A stretch of 64,000 nucleotides of DNA from Poa pratensis (Eukaryota; Streptophyta; Magnoliopsida; Poales; Poaceae), in contig CAMZMU010000111.1 of assembly GCA_947311845.1 (NCBI GenBank), positions 20,531,528-20,595,527 on the forward strand, written 5' to 3'. Position 1 is the stretch's first letter; every line of letters starts with the position of its first letter. The notes beneath the pieces were generated by a model, which saw nothing but the letters and a program-made list of their open reading frames with translations, did not search any database and was not told the origin of the DNA. This document shows, piece by piece, positions 1 through 12,450 of the stretch. Made by a program: the position numbers and the translations under genes.

Positions 1-470
1 GCACCAAAATACCACTATCATTATAATCATCATAAATTGGAGGCAAAGTATCATCAAAGAAAATTTTCTCCTCAAAACTTGGGGGACTGAAAATATCATA
101 TTCATCAAAACCAGCTTCCCCAAGCTTAGAGCTTTGCATAGCATTAGCAATAATGGTGTTCAAAGCATTTATAGTAATAACATTGCTACCATCATGCAAA
201 TAATTTTCCATAGGTTTTTTAATTTTCTCTTCAAAAGCATCATGTCCTAATTCAATATAAAGTTCATAAAGATCTCTAATTTTTTGTTGTTTTCCATTAA
301 GCCTAACTAGTGAAAATAAAAACAAGAAACAAAAAGATATAATTGCAGAATCTAAAGGAAATAACTTCGAGCACTCACACACTAGCAACAATACTAGAAA
401 ATAGCTTTGTAGCCAGAGGATGTGAATACCTTTTACCTTACCTCCCCGGCAACGGCGCCAGAAAATAGCT
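1..470 (-). mobile_element. 5' internal region of a Gypsy LTR retrotransposon (runs off the left edge)
   Basis: Read on the minus strand, this is the start of the internal region directly after the 5' LTR at 471-2060. A primer-binding-site candidate lies at 441-460 (plus strand cctccccggcaacggcgcca), 10 nt from the LTR edge. On the minus strand it reads TGGCGCCGTTGCCGGGGAGG, the usual form in Triticeae Gypsy elements. The rest is AT-rich leader without an ORF. Gag and pol would lie left of the window. Confidence 0.7.
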
Positions 471-2060
471 TGATGTCTACGTGTGCTTCTATTCTTGTAG
501 ACAGTGTTGGGCCTCCAAGAGCAGAGGTTTGTAGAACAGCAGCAAGTTTCCCTTAAGTGAATCACCCAAGGTTTATCGAACTCAGGGAGGTAGAGGTCAA
601 AGATATTCCTCTCAAGCAACCCTGCAATTAAGATACAAGAAGTCTCTTGTGTCCCCAACACACCCAATACACTTGTCAGATGTATAGGTGCACTAGTTCG
701 GCGAAGAGATAGTGAAATACAAGTAATATGGATGATTATAAGTAGTAATTGCAATCTGAAATAAAGATGGCAGCAAGCAAACATGTAGCAGAACTTGTTG
801 TAAACGGTGTTTCAATGCTTAGAAACAAGGCCTAGGGATCATACTTTCACTAGTGGACACTCTCAACAATGATCTCATAACTGAATAAGTAAAAGCTACT
901 CTTAAACACTCTCTTGTTGGATAACAAACACCATTCATTGTGTAGGGCTACAAAAGCACACCTCAAGCCGGAGTAAACAAGCGCCACAACGTCATAAAGG
1001 AATCACACACGGTGCACACACTGTCACCTTTACACCGTGGAGAGTACCGGAGTTCATATTAAAGTAACCTATAGAGTGCATAATAGATAAAGAGTAACAT
1101 CTACATATTCAACTAGATTAGCACAACTGAACACAAGTAAATACTGCTCGGGATTATTCTCCTTCTTGATAACACAAGAGTACTACGTGTAGGGCTGCAA
1201 AAGCACACCTCAAAGTCTGAGTAAACAAACACCACAATTCCCAAGAATAAGCCATGATAAATGTCTAAATTATTCATAGAGTCACACAAGTACCCACACT
1301 GTCACCTTGATACCGTGTTGTCACAATGACTCCAGAAACTAGACAAAATCACTTGAGTAGCATAAACATTATTAATGTATTCAGCGATACTAGCAATACA
1401 CATGATCACATAAAGATCACACCATGGGAGAGAGAGATGAACCACATAGCTACCGGTAGAGCCCTCAGCCTCGGGGGAGAACTACTCCCTCCTCATCATG
1501 GGAGTCAGCAGCGGCGATGAAGATGGCGGTGGAGTCGATGGAGATGACTCCGGGGGCAATTCCCCGTCCCGGCAGCGTGCCGGAACAGAGACTTCTGTCC
1601 CCCGAAACTTGTCGTCGATGGCGGCGGCGCTGCGGAACTCTTCTGGAAATATGACTTGGTGTTTTAGGGTTTTCGCGTCTGAGGCAATATATAGGCGAAG
1701 GGGCGATGTCGTGGAGGCTCGAGGGGCCCACACCACCTGGTGGCGCGGCAGGGGGCCCACCCGCGCCGGGGTGTGGTTTGGCCACCTCGGCGCCCTCCTT
1801 CGTCTCTCCTTCGGACTCCGTGACGGCGCTGGAAAAATAAGGACGTGGCCTTTTGTTTCGTGCAATTCCGAGAATATTCGCAGAAGTACTTTTCTGAAAC
1901 AAAAACAGCAGAAAACAGGGAACTGGCACTGTGGCATCTTGTTAATAGGTTAGTCCCAGAAAATGCATAAAAGTGATATGAAGTGTATATAAAACATGTA
2001 GCAAATGGTATAATATAAGCATGGAACATCAGAAATTATAGATACGTTGGAGACGTATCA
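471..2060 (-). repeat. 5' LTR of a minus-strand Gypsy element (TGATACGTCTCC type)
   Basis: On the minus strand this 1590-bp block starts TGATACGTCTCC and ends GTAGACATCA, the TG...CA signature, and is followed at the right distance by a primer binding site. Its GC-rich part (about 1480-1830) closely resembles part of the LTR at 60716-62254, while the other ends differ. The two are therefore related but distinct families (Sabrina/WHAM-type by appearance; I cannot name them safely). Several 60-150 aa reading frames in the GC-rich part are chance frames. Confidence 0.75.
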
Positions 2061-2960
2061 TACGTGCATCCACATCCCTCTCATCTACCCACCGAGATGG
2101 TTGTCAACCACCCCGTTAGCGCGGATAAACAAGGCATTAAGAATAGATAAATCCATTGCATGTAACATAGATGTATTCCAAAGTATGACAAACCATAAAA
2201 TCCCAACATGACGGTAAATGCATAACATAATATCATATCACACTACAATATCCACCATAGGAATTACAAAGATAGTTCCATAATCATGCAAGGCACATCA
2301 TATGGACTTCAACAATGATCATACATAGAGAGATTGGATCAAGTTACCACCACAAACCCAAAGTCCAGGGGGTGGACTACTCCCCCTTCATCATGGTGAT
2401 GATGGTGGAGATGTTGGAGAAGATGGAGACCACCCCGGCAGCACCCCGCCGGAGTTTCCCCCCTCCAATCTGCAGCTCCAGGTCTTCTGTTTCGTGGTTT
2501 TGTGTTTCTGCGGCGCTCCCTTTCGAAAGCCGTCGGGTGACTATTTTTATAGTCGTTTTTAGGTCAAGACGGAGGCTCGGGGAAAAAGATCGACGGCAAC
2601 GGAGCCTCGAGGCCCAAGATGGTGGGTCCCATGCGGCCAAGGAATCTGGCCGCGTGGGCCACCCTGTCTTGGCCCTCGGGCCTCCGTTTGTTCGCTTCCT
2701 TCGCTCCCACGCTTCGTTCCTTCCAAAAACTGATGCTAGTAAATTTTCAGGTCATTTGGACGTCGTTTGGGTCCCTGAAACATCAAAATATAGAAAATAG
2801 GGTTTTCTGACTGTGCAGGGTTAATTCCAGAAAAATAGGGAAACTATGAAATATTCCCAAAATCAATATAAAACAATGATATAACCCTTATATGATGCAA
2901 ATATGATTGAAATATAAGTAATACAATGCAAAGTTCATGTATGCATTTTACATGCATCAG
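2061..2960 (-). repeat. Older LTR fragment interrupted by the Gypsy insertion
   Basis: The right edge reads TGATGCATGTAAAATGCAT on the minus strand, an LTR-like start with a short palindrome. The interior has the same design as neighbouring Gypsy LTRs: an AT-rich flank, a GC-rich core at 2390-2740, and a 'phrase' ending in gaaacatcaaaatatag. The left edge abuts the LTR at 2060, so the younger Gypsy probably inserted into this LTR. No ORF is credible. The left boundary is set only by the abutting element. Confidence 0.45.
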
Positions 2961-5900
2961 TCGCCCATTTGTTTTGTAAATGGGCCAGTATCACTATTTC
3001 CTGGGATTTATATTTATCATATGCATATTTTTATATAATTGGAAGATTGGATTTAGCCTAGCTTATGTTGAATACTTGATTTGGTATTTTCTCTCTTCAA
3101 GCAATCTGTAATTATATGTTTCCTCTTTGGTTGCATCATTCAGATATTCTCCTTGGTGTTATGTAAGTCCAGCTCTATTATTTTCTCTCCAATTGACAGG
3201 TTGAAGTTACAGGGGTCTCGGCCACATTGTCAATATCTCCATCACCAACTACACTGCTGTTGTGAGTTATATGGAGGTATGCCACAGATAGAATGCATGT
3301 ATCCATTGTGCGGATGATTACATATTACTTCTTTCATGATGCATGCTAGAAGGTGTTGCTGTTTTTTGGGTTGTTTGTTTGTTAGAGATGAACGTTGTCG
3401 CTGGTCAGGAAGTCAACATCCAAGTCCATTCTCTGTAAATGTCCGAGCTGAAACTTAGTCACAGTAGAGTTTCATGTGGAAAATACTTGGCTTATGACTA
3501 CTCAATAATGTGCATTTCTTCGATTTCTGAATTGGAGCTTTTATCACCTCTTTAGCGATCTGTTGGGATCATTTTTTCTACAGCACCAAGTCCAATATAT
3601 GTTTATGTTTGTAAATTCTTCAGAGTTATTTCAAAACTGGAAAAGTGTATGATTGATAAGCCTTTTGTCATTCTTATACAATTATGCACATTAGGAGGCA
3701 AATTCAATTAGTCTTTAATCTTCAAATTCCGAGAAGGCAATTTTCTTTACCTTACTGTTACCTTCAGTTCTATATCCTAAAAATTAGGACCCTACCTGAG
3801 AGGAGGACTACGTAATATGCATATTGGAGGAGGGAAAACAGTTTCACCATCTGCATCCATGTGGAAAGTAACTATTGTTGTTCTTTACCTTTCCACTTCA
3901 TTTTCACCTGCATTATGCATCATAGATGCACATCCACTTTACTCTTGGTTGCCACGGTAGGAGAGGCCTTTTTATGCTATTGTTGCAAGCCCAGTTCGGT
4001 TAAGTTTATTTGTCTGATTATATGCTAAATAATATGTGTGTTTTCTCTTGAAACGATGCCATATGGAGAACCTATACTGTCCATAATGAACTTGGTGTTT
4101 CAGTTCAAACAAAGATGATAAACTCATTATACTTTTAATTTGGTTACTAAAATTCAAAATTGTTTCTCATTTATGTTCTTTGCGTTTTGAGGTTCAACTA
4201 CTTGATTATGTTTCAGCTACTTGCTTCCCTTTATGCTGCTCGGAAGTCTGAATATTGATTTACCATATGATTTATGATACATTTTCCCTCATTCCTAGAG
4301 CCTTCATATCTGAAAGGTGGTTTGTGAGATTGCAAACAATCTGATATATATTTGTGTTCGAGCAGGAGCTTTCATGAATGGAACTTTTATCGGTAATATG
4401 AGGATGCTAACTAAGATATAACTTGAGTGCCTCTTTTCCGAGATTTTCCATGCTATGTTCAGGCCTGACCGCATATATTTAGTTTGCATTTCGTTCAAAA
4501 ATATCTCATTTTCTGTGTTATATTGGGAAAGCTTACAAGCAACTTTTGTCATCTAATGAATATAGGTATATAGAAGTAAGTGGAACCAAAGATGAAGCAG
4601 TGTAAGACAATAATGGGACATCATCTAATGAGCATTGCCTTCCATGTGAACAGGTAGGCTGCACCAGGAGAGAAAGCACCAGAGGGCAATGATGGGGCAA
4701 CATACGCAGGAAATGCGAAGCGTTGAGCAAGCACCAGGCATCCTTAATGGCATGCCTCTATTACTAGAAGCAGGTTAGGCCCAATCTTACATCTAGCTTT
4801 CTTCTAGGTTAATTTTATTTATTTGTTCCTTGCTTGGCAAAGTGTGTAGGAAAAGTTGGTGGTTTTAATGTTGGAGTATCAAGCTCTTAATTATTACTGT
4901 TTTCATTCAGATTTGGTTTTCTAATTGGTGGTAGATGGCAAGAACTGAATCTGTGGACAGAAGATTTGCTTCCTAATCTTAGTTACATTCATGCATTTCG
5001 GTTTCAACACTTACAGTGGGATTGTAGGAGAATAAGTTAACATATAGCTCAACTAGAGAATGTAGCCCCATTTTGATGAAAATCCACTTATAGTTGGTGC
5101 CCGGCAAAGCTTCGATTTGGACTGTATTTTTGTTCTCTCCTAGCTGAGTCGTATTAGTTATCCAGCAAAAAAGATATGGATATGGAATCTCTAAACTGTT
5201 TTTTATTAAACTGTAGATTTTTATGAAATTCATTTAGCAAATGATATTTCTATGCAATCAATATTGTCTGCTTTAACAGAATGTTTAAATTTGCATTTAT
5301 ATTGTTGATTCCACCAGATGATCATTTAGGTCCCCACGATACTTTTTGTACATAGAAATATTTCCCGTATATCAGCCATTTTCCTGCCATTCAAGAACTT
5401 CTAGCTGAGGCCTTGAATCACTCTCTGTTTTACATTAAATTCAAACTAGGATGATATATACGATACTAAGATGTTGTAAAATAAAATTCAATATTGTACA
5501 AGATGAAACTAAGTGACAGTAGAATAATTAGAATTGAGAAATAATTCGACTTTCTGAATTTTGGAGATTTTATCACCTTTTCAATGATCAGTTGGATCTT
5601 TTTTCCTATGGCACCCAATCAAATATCTGTTTCCATTCATATATTTTTTAGAGTCATTTCAAAACTGGGAAAATGTTGAATTGATAAACCTTTTTTCTAT
5701 TCTTATATGATTGTCCATAGAAGGGGTTATCTTTGCATATTCTTATAAGCTTTTGGCTTTGTAGAATACACTTTATGTATGGAGTAATATAGGTGTTTAA
5801 AAGTAAGAATGACAACTACTAACTAACACTGCATTGGGTTGTCCAGTACATTTTTTTTGACAGTGGGTGTCCAATACATATTCGAAATTACTAGAAAAAG

Positions 5901-8900
5901 CACGCCCTCTTGGGACACACGGTCGAAATTATTAGGCATCTTATCCATGCAGCACGTGGGCGCACGGTGGCGCTCCTCTCTCCTCTGCGTTTCTCTCCTA
6001 TGCTTCTTAAGTTTCTTTGAAAGTGGGGCTTCTGCAAGCCCAGTTGTCTTTTCTTGGCATCCTTCTCTCTGTGTTCCTCTCCGTTGGGTTCATATTTATG
6101 CTTTACGTGATTTATAGTTGGTTTTTGGTTCCTAACAGTGTCAGTTATACGAATGGTGCTTCATTTATCATGCTAATGAACCTATTGGCTTATTACTCCT
6201 GATATTGTTGTCCTAACCTTATATACGATAGCTGGTGCTTTTCTGTTAGGACAGCTATTTGCATCTATGCAAGGATACATCTCCAAGCACCCGTTTTCTT
6301 CTTTACCTGTCATTTTTATTGTCAGAGAGACCCGCGTGAATAAGTTCATTATGCATTAATATATGTAAGGCCAACATATGAAATAAGAAACTGAACATTA
6401 GACAACCTCAATGAGTGCATTTGCAATTTCATGGAGTTAGGGACTGAATCTGGACACTTTTTTTTTTAGGGAAGTGAGTTAAACTGAAATAAGCTAGGAA
6501 CGGTTATTATCTTCCTTTTGTTTCCCATATTCTTTGCTGGCTTATTTCCCAACTAATGTTTTTAGAAACTACATCCCACTTCACTGTGCTCATATCTACA
6601 GCCTACCGGGAAAAGCCTGTGATCTTTAATTTCATTTACATTATTTGAAAGGGGTGCTTCTGAAAGCCCTACCATATGAGCTTGAAATCCTCCTATTTGT
6701 GTCTGCAGTCTTGGCGAAGTTTTAGAGCTTATTTACTTTATTTGATGTTTCTCTGATTATGCTCATGCTTGCTTGCCATTTTTTATATCTTACCATTCAA
6801 ACCCATGCGTATGTTCTGTTGGATCGTCACTACCACAATATGTCGTGTTCTTTTTTGCACTGCAGCTTCTGTTGGATTAGATGATTCCATATGCTAGGAT
6901 GTTTTCTAGAACACTATGTCTGGTTTAAAAAAAGAAAGTTTTGTGAAAAGCTGTTTGTTTGAGTGCTATTAGTTATAGCCATTGCTTGCATATTTTCTAT
7001 ATTTTTCATTTAGTGAGTTCATGTAAAGATTTTCTCATAATTTCTTGGTCCAAATTCACATGTTTCAGCTGTGCGTACCTCGACTGCTCTTCCTTTGGGT
7101 CGCCTGTTCTCTGTATGTTATTGGTCCAATATAGAACTAAGAGGTATACCCCTTCTTTTTCATTGATGTACTGCTAGATGTCCTTTGAGGCTATGTATCT
7201 CTTGGTACTGGTGTATGTATTGCCCTGTGCTGTCAGTGAATCAACCACATGTAGTAATCCTTAAAGATAATCTAAGACATTTGTGACCAATTATAGAAGA
7301 CTGCGTTGCTCCCCTGTTAGTTTGTAGGGCGGTCGATTTACTTGAATTTGTGTTTCTCAAAATTTGCTTCTAAAAGAGAAATATACAATATTCATTATCA
7401 AAGAAAAAAAATGTCTACTCAGGTTGCTACGGTGTGAATAATAATTCTTGGTATAGACAAGTCGGCTTTGTAGTTCTGTATAGCAACAATAGATGATGCT
7501 ATTTATTTTTCAGGTTTCTAATCAACTCGGTTTGCCTCAGAATTAAGCTAAGCTAGATTTCTGGACCCAATGCATCAGCCATAGCCCATAGGTATCTATT
7601 TTTTTACACTCGCATGGCTAATTGGTATCCTCATTCATATCAGACGGCCACGCTATCGGTATGGCTACAATGCCCAAAAAAGGACGCTAGAAGTATATAC
7701 ACTGGCATATAAGGTCACACCATGTCCTCTATATTTGTTTATTCTTGGAATAGCTGCAATTTTTTTAAAGTTTCCAAATGGTGATATGGTGGGAACTCAG
7801 ATATGGAATAATACATTTCTTCATGTCTCCTGCTCTTTTTAGGCAAAGAAACAAAGAGCCAATTATTCTCATGGATCTTTAGAAAAATGAGTCATATGCT
7901 GCTTCTGCTATATCTAATGCTTGAATTTGGGAATTATGATTCTTTTCTTCTCTAGTCGATATAGGAGGCTGCACGTTTCATTGTATTGTTTCCTATGAAT
8001 TTAAAAAACCTACTAGGATGGATATGACATACCAGAGGGAGTCTCTGCACCTAATTAATGTTTGGAATGCTGGTATTTATGAAATCTACTTTGTTTGACA
8101 TTTGGAGCTTGAATAAATGCATGTGCTGCTTTTAGTCATAGTTTTTTTTTAATTTAGTGTTTCCTCCTCTGCATATTTCCTTGCTGATCATATTTGTTGT
8201 AGAATAAATCTTATGCCGTCTCTTATTGTAATTCATCCTTGTCATTTGTTTGTTAGCAATTTCTAATATTTGCCTTGAAATAGCGCCCATAATATTTGTC
8301 AGGAAGGTTTCGTCGAATTCATGTGTGCGCAAGCCTTTGTTTCAGGAAACTTGGCATTAGGAGCAGACTGAAATGTGCTCGGTGAAACGTCTATGGAGGC
8401 ATATCTACCCTTCAGCCTTTATAAGTTAAATAGCTCGAAGACTATATCTTCAGCTGAGCCAGATGTTACTAGCACCATATCTTGGAATTAATGCTTTGGT
8501 CAGCTGGAACATGGTTTCCCGCCACATTATATCACCTTGCACGAGGCAGGCCGCAGTTAAAATTTGTACCAACTGTGTGTACTCGAAAGTACTACATTAT
8601 ATTGCTCTGATCACATAGCATTTGATCCACCACCATTCAGCGTGGTCTTTTCCTACTAATACTAGACATTTTTCTTGCTGTTCAAGAGTTTATGGCTTAG
8701 GCCTTGAATCAGTTTGCATTAGAACTACCATCACATTAGCTTATTGATATTTTGAGTTTTCTTTATCTTTTCTATTCATATTCAGTTGTGTATTGAATGC
8801 GGTGTGAATTTCTATATTACTTCCCATGTGTGCTTCAGCATTGGTTTAATCTTCATGTTTCCTTTATCTTTTCTATCCATGTTAGCTTATTTATTGAATG

Positions 8901-9463
8901 CGGTGTGAATTTCTATATTACTTCCCGTGTGTGCTTCAGCATTGGTTTGATCTTCCTGTTTCTTAAGATATTTACTGTATGATGTTATGACTATTGATTT
9001 CATAATATGTAAAAAATATGCCTTTAAATCTATAAACCTGTGATCAAATATGTATGAATATAAACTATCCTTTTAATAATCTGTATAAATTGTGGAACCA
9101 TGGGCAAAAAATTCAAAGAATCAACATGTGCCGTGCGGCGAGCCGCACCGTTCGAATCTAGTGGCGAGCCCTTCCGCCCAGCTCAACCCTGGGAATGCAT
9201 CATGCATGCACCCCGGCTGGCCGATCGATCGATCGAACAATGAATGAATCGAGCTGCTAAAATTAACTTGTCCTCGATCGATCCAGGCCCGCGTCGCCAA
9301 AACTTAATTCGAAAGGTGGTGCAGTAGCCGTAGCAGCTGGCCTCGTCCTTGTGATTGATTACTCCATGATGCTGGCTAGCAGTGTGCCTAACTTGAGGTG
9401 CACTGTGTCTGCCTTAATTAATGGTGCCACGCGTTGCATGCAGTCGTCAGCTGGTAACTAAAC
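2961..9463. other. AT-rich non-coding stretch with repeated blocks; no gene recognised
   Basis: Six-frame reading gives only 60-92 aa frames without domain character. Several blocks recur inside the stretch. About 3440-3690 resembles about 5490-5720 (shared phrases such as 'tttcaaaactgg' and 'ttgataa[ag]cctttt'). About 5380-5430 resembles 8670-8720 (shared 'aggccttgaatca'). 'Gcaagcccagtt' occurs near 3986 and 6034. A 101-bp tandem duplication lies at 8761-8962. A decayed non-coding repeat or the intronic remains of a lost gene would both fit. I do not assign a gene. Confidence 0.5.
8761..8962. repeat. 101-bp tandem duplication
   Basis: Two adjacent copies, 8761-8861 and 8862-8962, each begin ctttatcttttctat and share 'gaatgcggtgtgaatttcta' and 'tgtgcttcagcattggttt' with a few substitutions. 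No coding potential is visible. Confidence 0.85.
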
Positions 9464-9466
9464 TAA

Positions 9467-9733
9467 GGCTAGCCACAATGAGAGTAATTTAGCTAGTAAT
9501 ATCATACATCTCAAGACAAATTTGATTATGTGGCACATAGTTAATGCGGATAGATGTGCTTGTGGTAACATAGCTAGTTACCGTAACATCACACACTTCA
9601 AGACAAGATAAGTGTACAAACTAATAAATGAAGCCTTGCATGACACCACACATTAGTTACTCCCCATTGTAGAGGTAGTAACTTAGACTAGTAACATGTT
9701 ATTAGTCTAAGTTACTCCCCATTGTGACTAGCC
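9467..9733. mobile_element. Tourist-like (PIF/Harbinger-type) MITE
   Basis: A 267-bp element with inverted termini: ggctagccacaatgagagtaa on the left and ttactccccattgtgactagcc on the right. It is flanked on both sides by TAA (9464-9466 and 9734-9736), the 3-bp target type of PIF/Harbinger MITEs. A second inner palindrome at about 9670-9715 (agtaacttagactagtaac / gttattagtctaagttact) can fold on itself. No ORF is present. Confidence 0.75.
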
Positions 9734-10781
9734 TAAGTAACTAAGCATGAGAAAGGATAAACGAAAAAAAGGAAATAAGCTGAACTAATGAAAATGCCAT
9801 TGCTTGGGGAAGATACTTACTAGCTTGCATTCTCAGCCAACAAGTTGAATTGCGCGATGATGATGATGATCGATGAAGGTGGAAACAGCTCCCTTGCACA
9901 TAAGTTGAACGTGCATTTGGTCCAAGTAAACAGAGGCATTCATAGTCTGCTTCAATGCTGTTAATTTAAGCCATGCACCAGAACCTCTGCAGACTGTCAG
10001 CGTGAATGAAAAATGCAGTTTGTTTATGATGGGTAAATGCAGATCCTTATACAAATCGTTGTGGAGATGCACCTCATGTTAGAAGTAGGCAACAGTCTTG
10101 AATCGCACTTAGTAGTCCTGCAACGGATGTTTGACTCAAGTCCAACAATGAATTATCAGTTACCTAGACTATTTAGAAATATGTATGATGGTTAATTAAG
10201 GAAACGTGCAGTTGATGTTCACTAACTATGGATAGAAAATATAGGGAAAAAAATGTATAATTACAAGGTGAAATTATAGAACACCATTTGATTTTTCATG
10301 CAAACTAATTCCTTGTTTAATATTGCAGTATGAGATTTGTTTAGTAACAATATTATTCATATAAACTAACACTCACACTTGCATGTAGAAGATTGTGCAT
10401 ATGTCCAGAAGGCCAGTAACTTTATGAGCGGAGAAGCAAATATATCACTATGAAATGACTAAATACCACGAAGCATGTCGAGGAGAGCTAACAAATGGAA
10501 TTGAACAAGGAAAATAAATATATTATTTTATCTGTTCCATATCTCCACAACAGGGGAAATGTTATTTATGTTGGAGTATTTTCCATGATATAATAGTGAC
10601 TACCAACGGTCGTTTTTACCATTAAAAACATGTGTTCCCTTGCTATTTTATCATGTCAATCCATAACTTGCACCTCATTATCCTTGATGTCCACAATCCA
10701 TGTAACATCATCTTGTTCTTATGGTGAGTAAATCAAAAATTATTGCCATAGGTATTCGTTTTTTATATCAGAATCCACCAG

Positions 10782-12450
10782 AGAGGATAACTCTCTGTAC
10801 ACCCTCTTCCCTCACCCCCGTGTCGCTCCCCAAGCGACACCGGGGGTCACACGCCGCCGTCGCCCCACACACCCTCTTCCTGGCGCCCCATCCGCCGCTG
10901 CCGCCGGCTCCTGCGCCGCGGTGGCGGTGGCCCCCCGCCGTCAACAAATGGCCGGGGGAGGTCCTTCTTCTTCGTGTGGCGTCGGCGCCCGCCGGTTTCA
11001 GCTGGGGACGAGGTTGGTGGGACGCCGGCCCTGGCTGTCCGGGGCGGGCAGCGGGGCGAGCGGCGCGAGTTGGATGAGCTGGGGCGGAGCGAGTTCGAGA
11101 CCGGAGCGGGGAGAGAAGACGGCATCGGGCCCGATCTGGGCCCAATTTGGGCCTGATCTGGGTCGGGAGGGCCAGGAGCTGGGGCAGGGCTGTGCTCGCG
11201 CAGGGCGCGCTGCGCGCAGGTTGGCTGTGCGCGACGGCGTGCTGTTCCTTGGCACGGTGCTTTGCCGGGGTCGTGCGGTGGAGAATGGCGGGCAGTGGTG
11301 GTGGCGTCCTATGCAACTGTCTTATGCTCAGTTATCTGGTGCCTCGTGTACTCAGAGAATTGCAAGCACTCGATGGAAGGGAAGAAGTTCCGGTGAAAAC
11401 TTTGCCCAACTTTGGTTGGTGCCGGCAGCGGCGGCGCCTTCGGGCGTCGTTTACCTTCTTGAAGGCGTTGTCGTGAAGCTCTTTCCCCTCTCCATTCGAG
11501 GGGCTTGGACCATCTCGGTGAAAACCGAAGCTCCATCCGGAGCGGGCGATGACGACAATTATGTCGTGACCTTCTTGAAGGCGTCGCTTTGGAGGGCGAG
11601 ACTATTGACGCTGCATGGGGTTCCCATTCCTTCTAGACCGAGGATGTCGGGGCAGCGGCCCCGAGATGGCGGATGTACGCCGAGGCGGCGGCCTCGGGTA
11701 GCGGTGCAGTGGTAGCTCCATGAGGCAGGGCTGCAACTTGTCACGGCTTTGGGTGGTGTCCTTGGGCGGCAGGGGCGACAAGGTTGTCGGCTCGGTCGAC
11801 GCATCCCAGCGGGGATGCTTGGACGGTATGTCGGGGCGGCGGCCCCGGACTGCGGGCAGTGGTCCTGTGTAGCTCGGGCTATGGGCATCTGGGCCGTGCG
11901 GCGTTGCAGCTCGAGGACGAGCGGTGTTATGTCGGGGTGGCGACCCCGAAGGTGGTGCTGGCTGAGTGTGCAGGGCATACTGGAGCGGTGGATGTCGGGG
12001 CGGCGGCCCCGAGAGCTTCTCAGAGGCGAGGTTGAGGTTGTCGGCTCTTCTCCGGCGTGTCTGTGGGTTCGTCTCGGCTTGTTTGTTGCTATGAAGTCGA
12101 AGCTACGGTGTACGATGACGAGCGGCAGGCGCAGAGCGCCCCGGAGGTTTAATCTTTTCATCTGCGTTGGACTGTCCCGTATCTGCTCCTCCCATAGTAA
12201 TTACGATTCTTCTCTCCGGCAAGGCTGGACGGCTGGTCATCTTTGCGGACTGGTGGTTTGAGCTTGACTTAAGGAGTTCTCGAGGTTGTGTGGGCTTTGC
12301 CCTGTGGTGTTGTTATTCGTTGTATGGTTTTCGTCCGGTTTCTCCCGCTAATAAACCGGGCACCTTCTTCTTAATTAATGGATAACCGGGCACCTTCTTC
12401 TTAATTAATGGATAAGCCAAAGATTTGCCTTTGGTTTCAAAAAAAAAAAT
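10782..12450 (+). mobile_element. GC-rich non-autonomous LINE-like retroposon with poly-A tail
   Basis: This GC-rich block sits in AT-rich DNA, inside copy A of the duplication, and is absent from copy B. It ends in a poly-A tail (12439-12449), preceded by the phrase 'ccgggcaccttcttcttaat', which is duplicated as a 30-bp tandem at about 12354-12413. A tail of this kind indicates retroposition on the plus strand. No reverse transcriptase or endonuclease motif is seen. The longest frames (10921-11715 plus, 10768-11316 minus) overlap each other and owe their length to GC content. I did not find the target duplication, so the left edge is approximate. Confidence 0.55.
11640..12015. repeat. Four dispersed copies of a GC-rich palindrome
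   Basis: The motif 'tgtcggggcggcggccccga', or a 1-3 nt variant, occurs near 11647, 11829, 11929 and 11995. Each copy has self-complementary arms CGGGGC...GCCCCG around a short loop and could form a small stem-loop in RNA or DNA. All lie inside the LINE-like retroposon. Confidence 0.7.

Noticed and set aside
1465..2029. Several 120-154 codon frames in both directions
   Set aside because: They fall in the GC-rich core of a Gypsy LTR, and similar frames appear in the related LTR at 61630-62216.
10921..11715. 264-codon plus-strand frame and overlapping frames on both strands
   Set aside because: GC-driven frames inside a retroposon-like insertion. They are Arg/Gly-rich, without motifs, and absent from the sister copy of the duplication.
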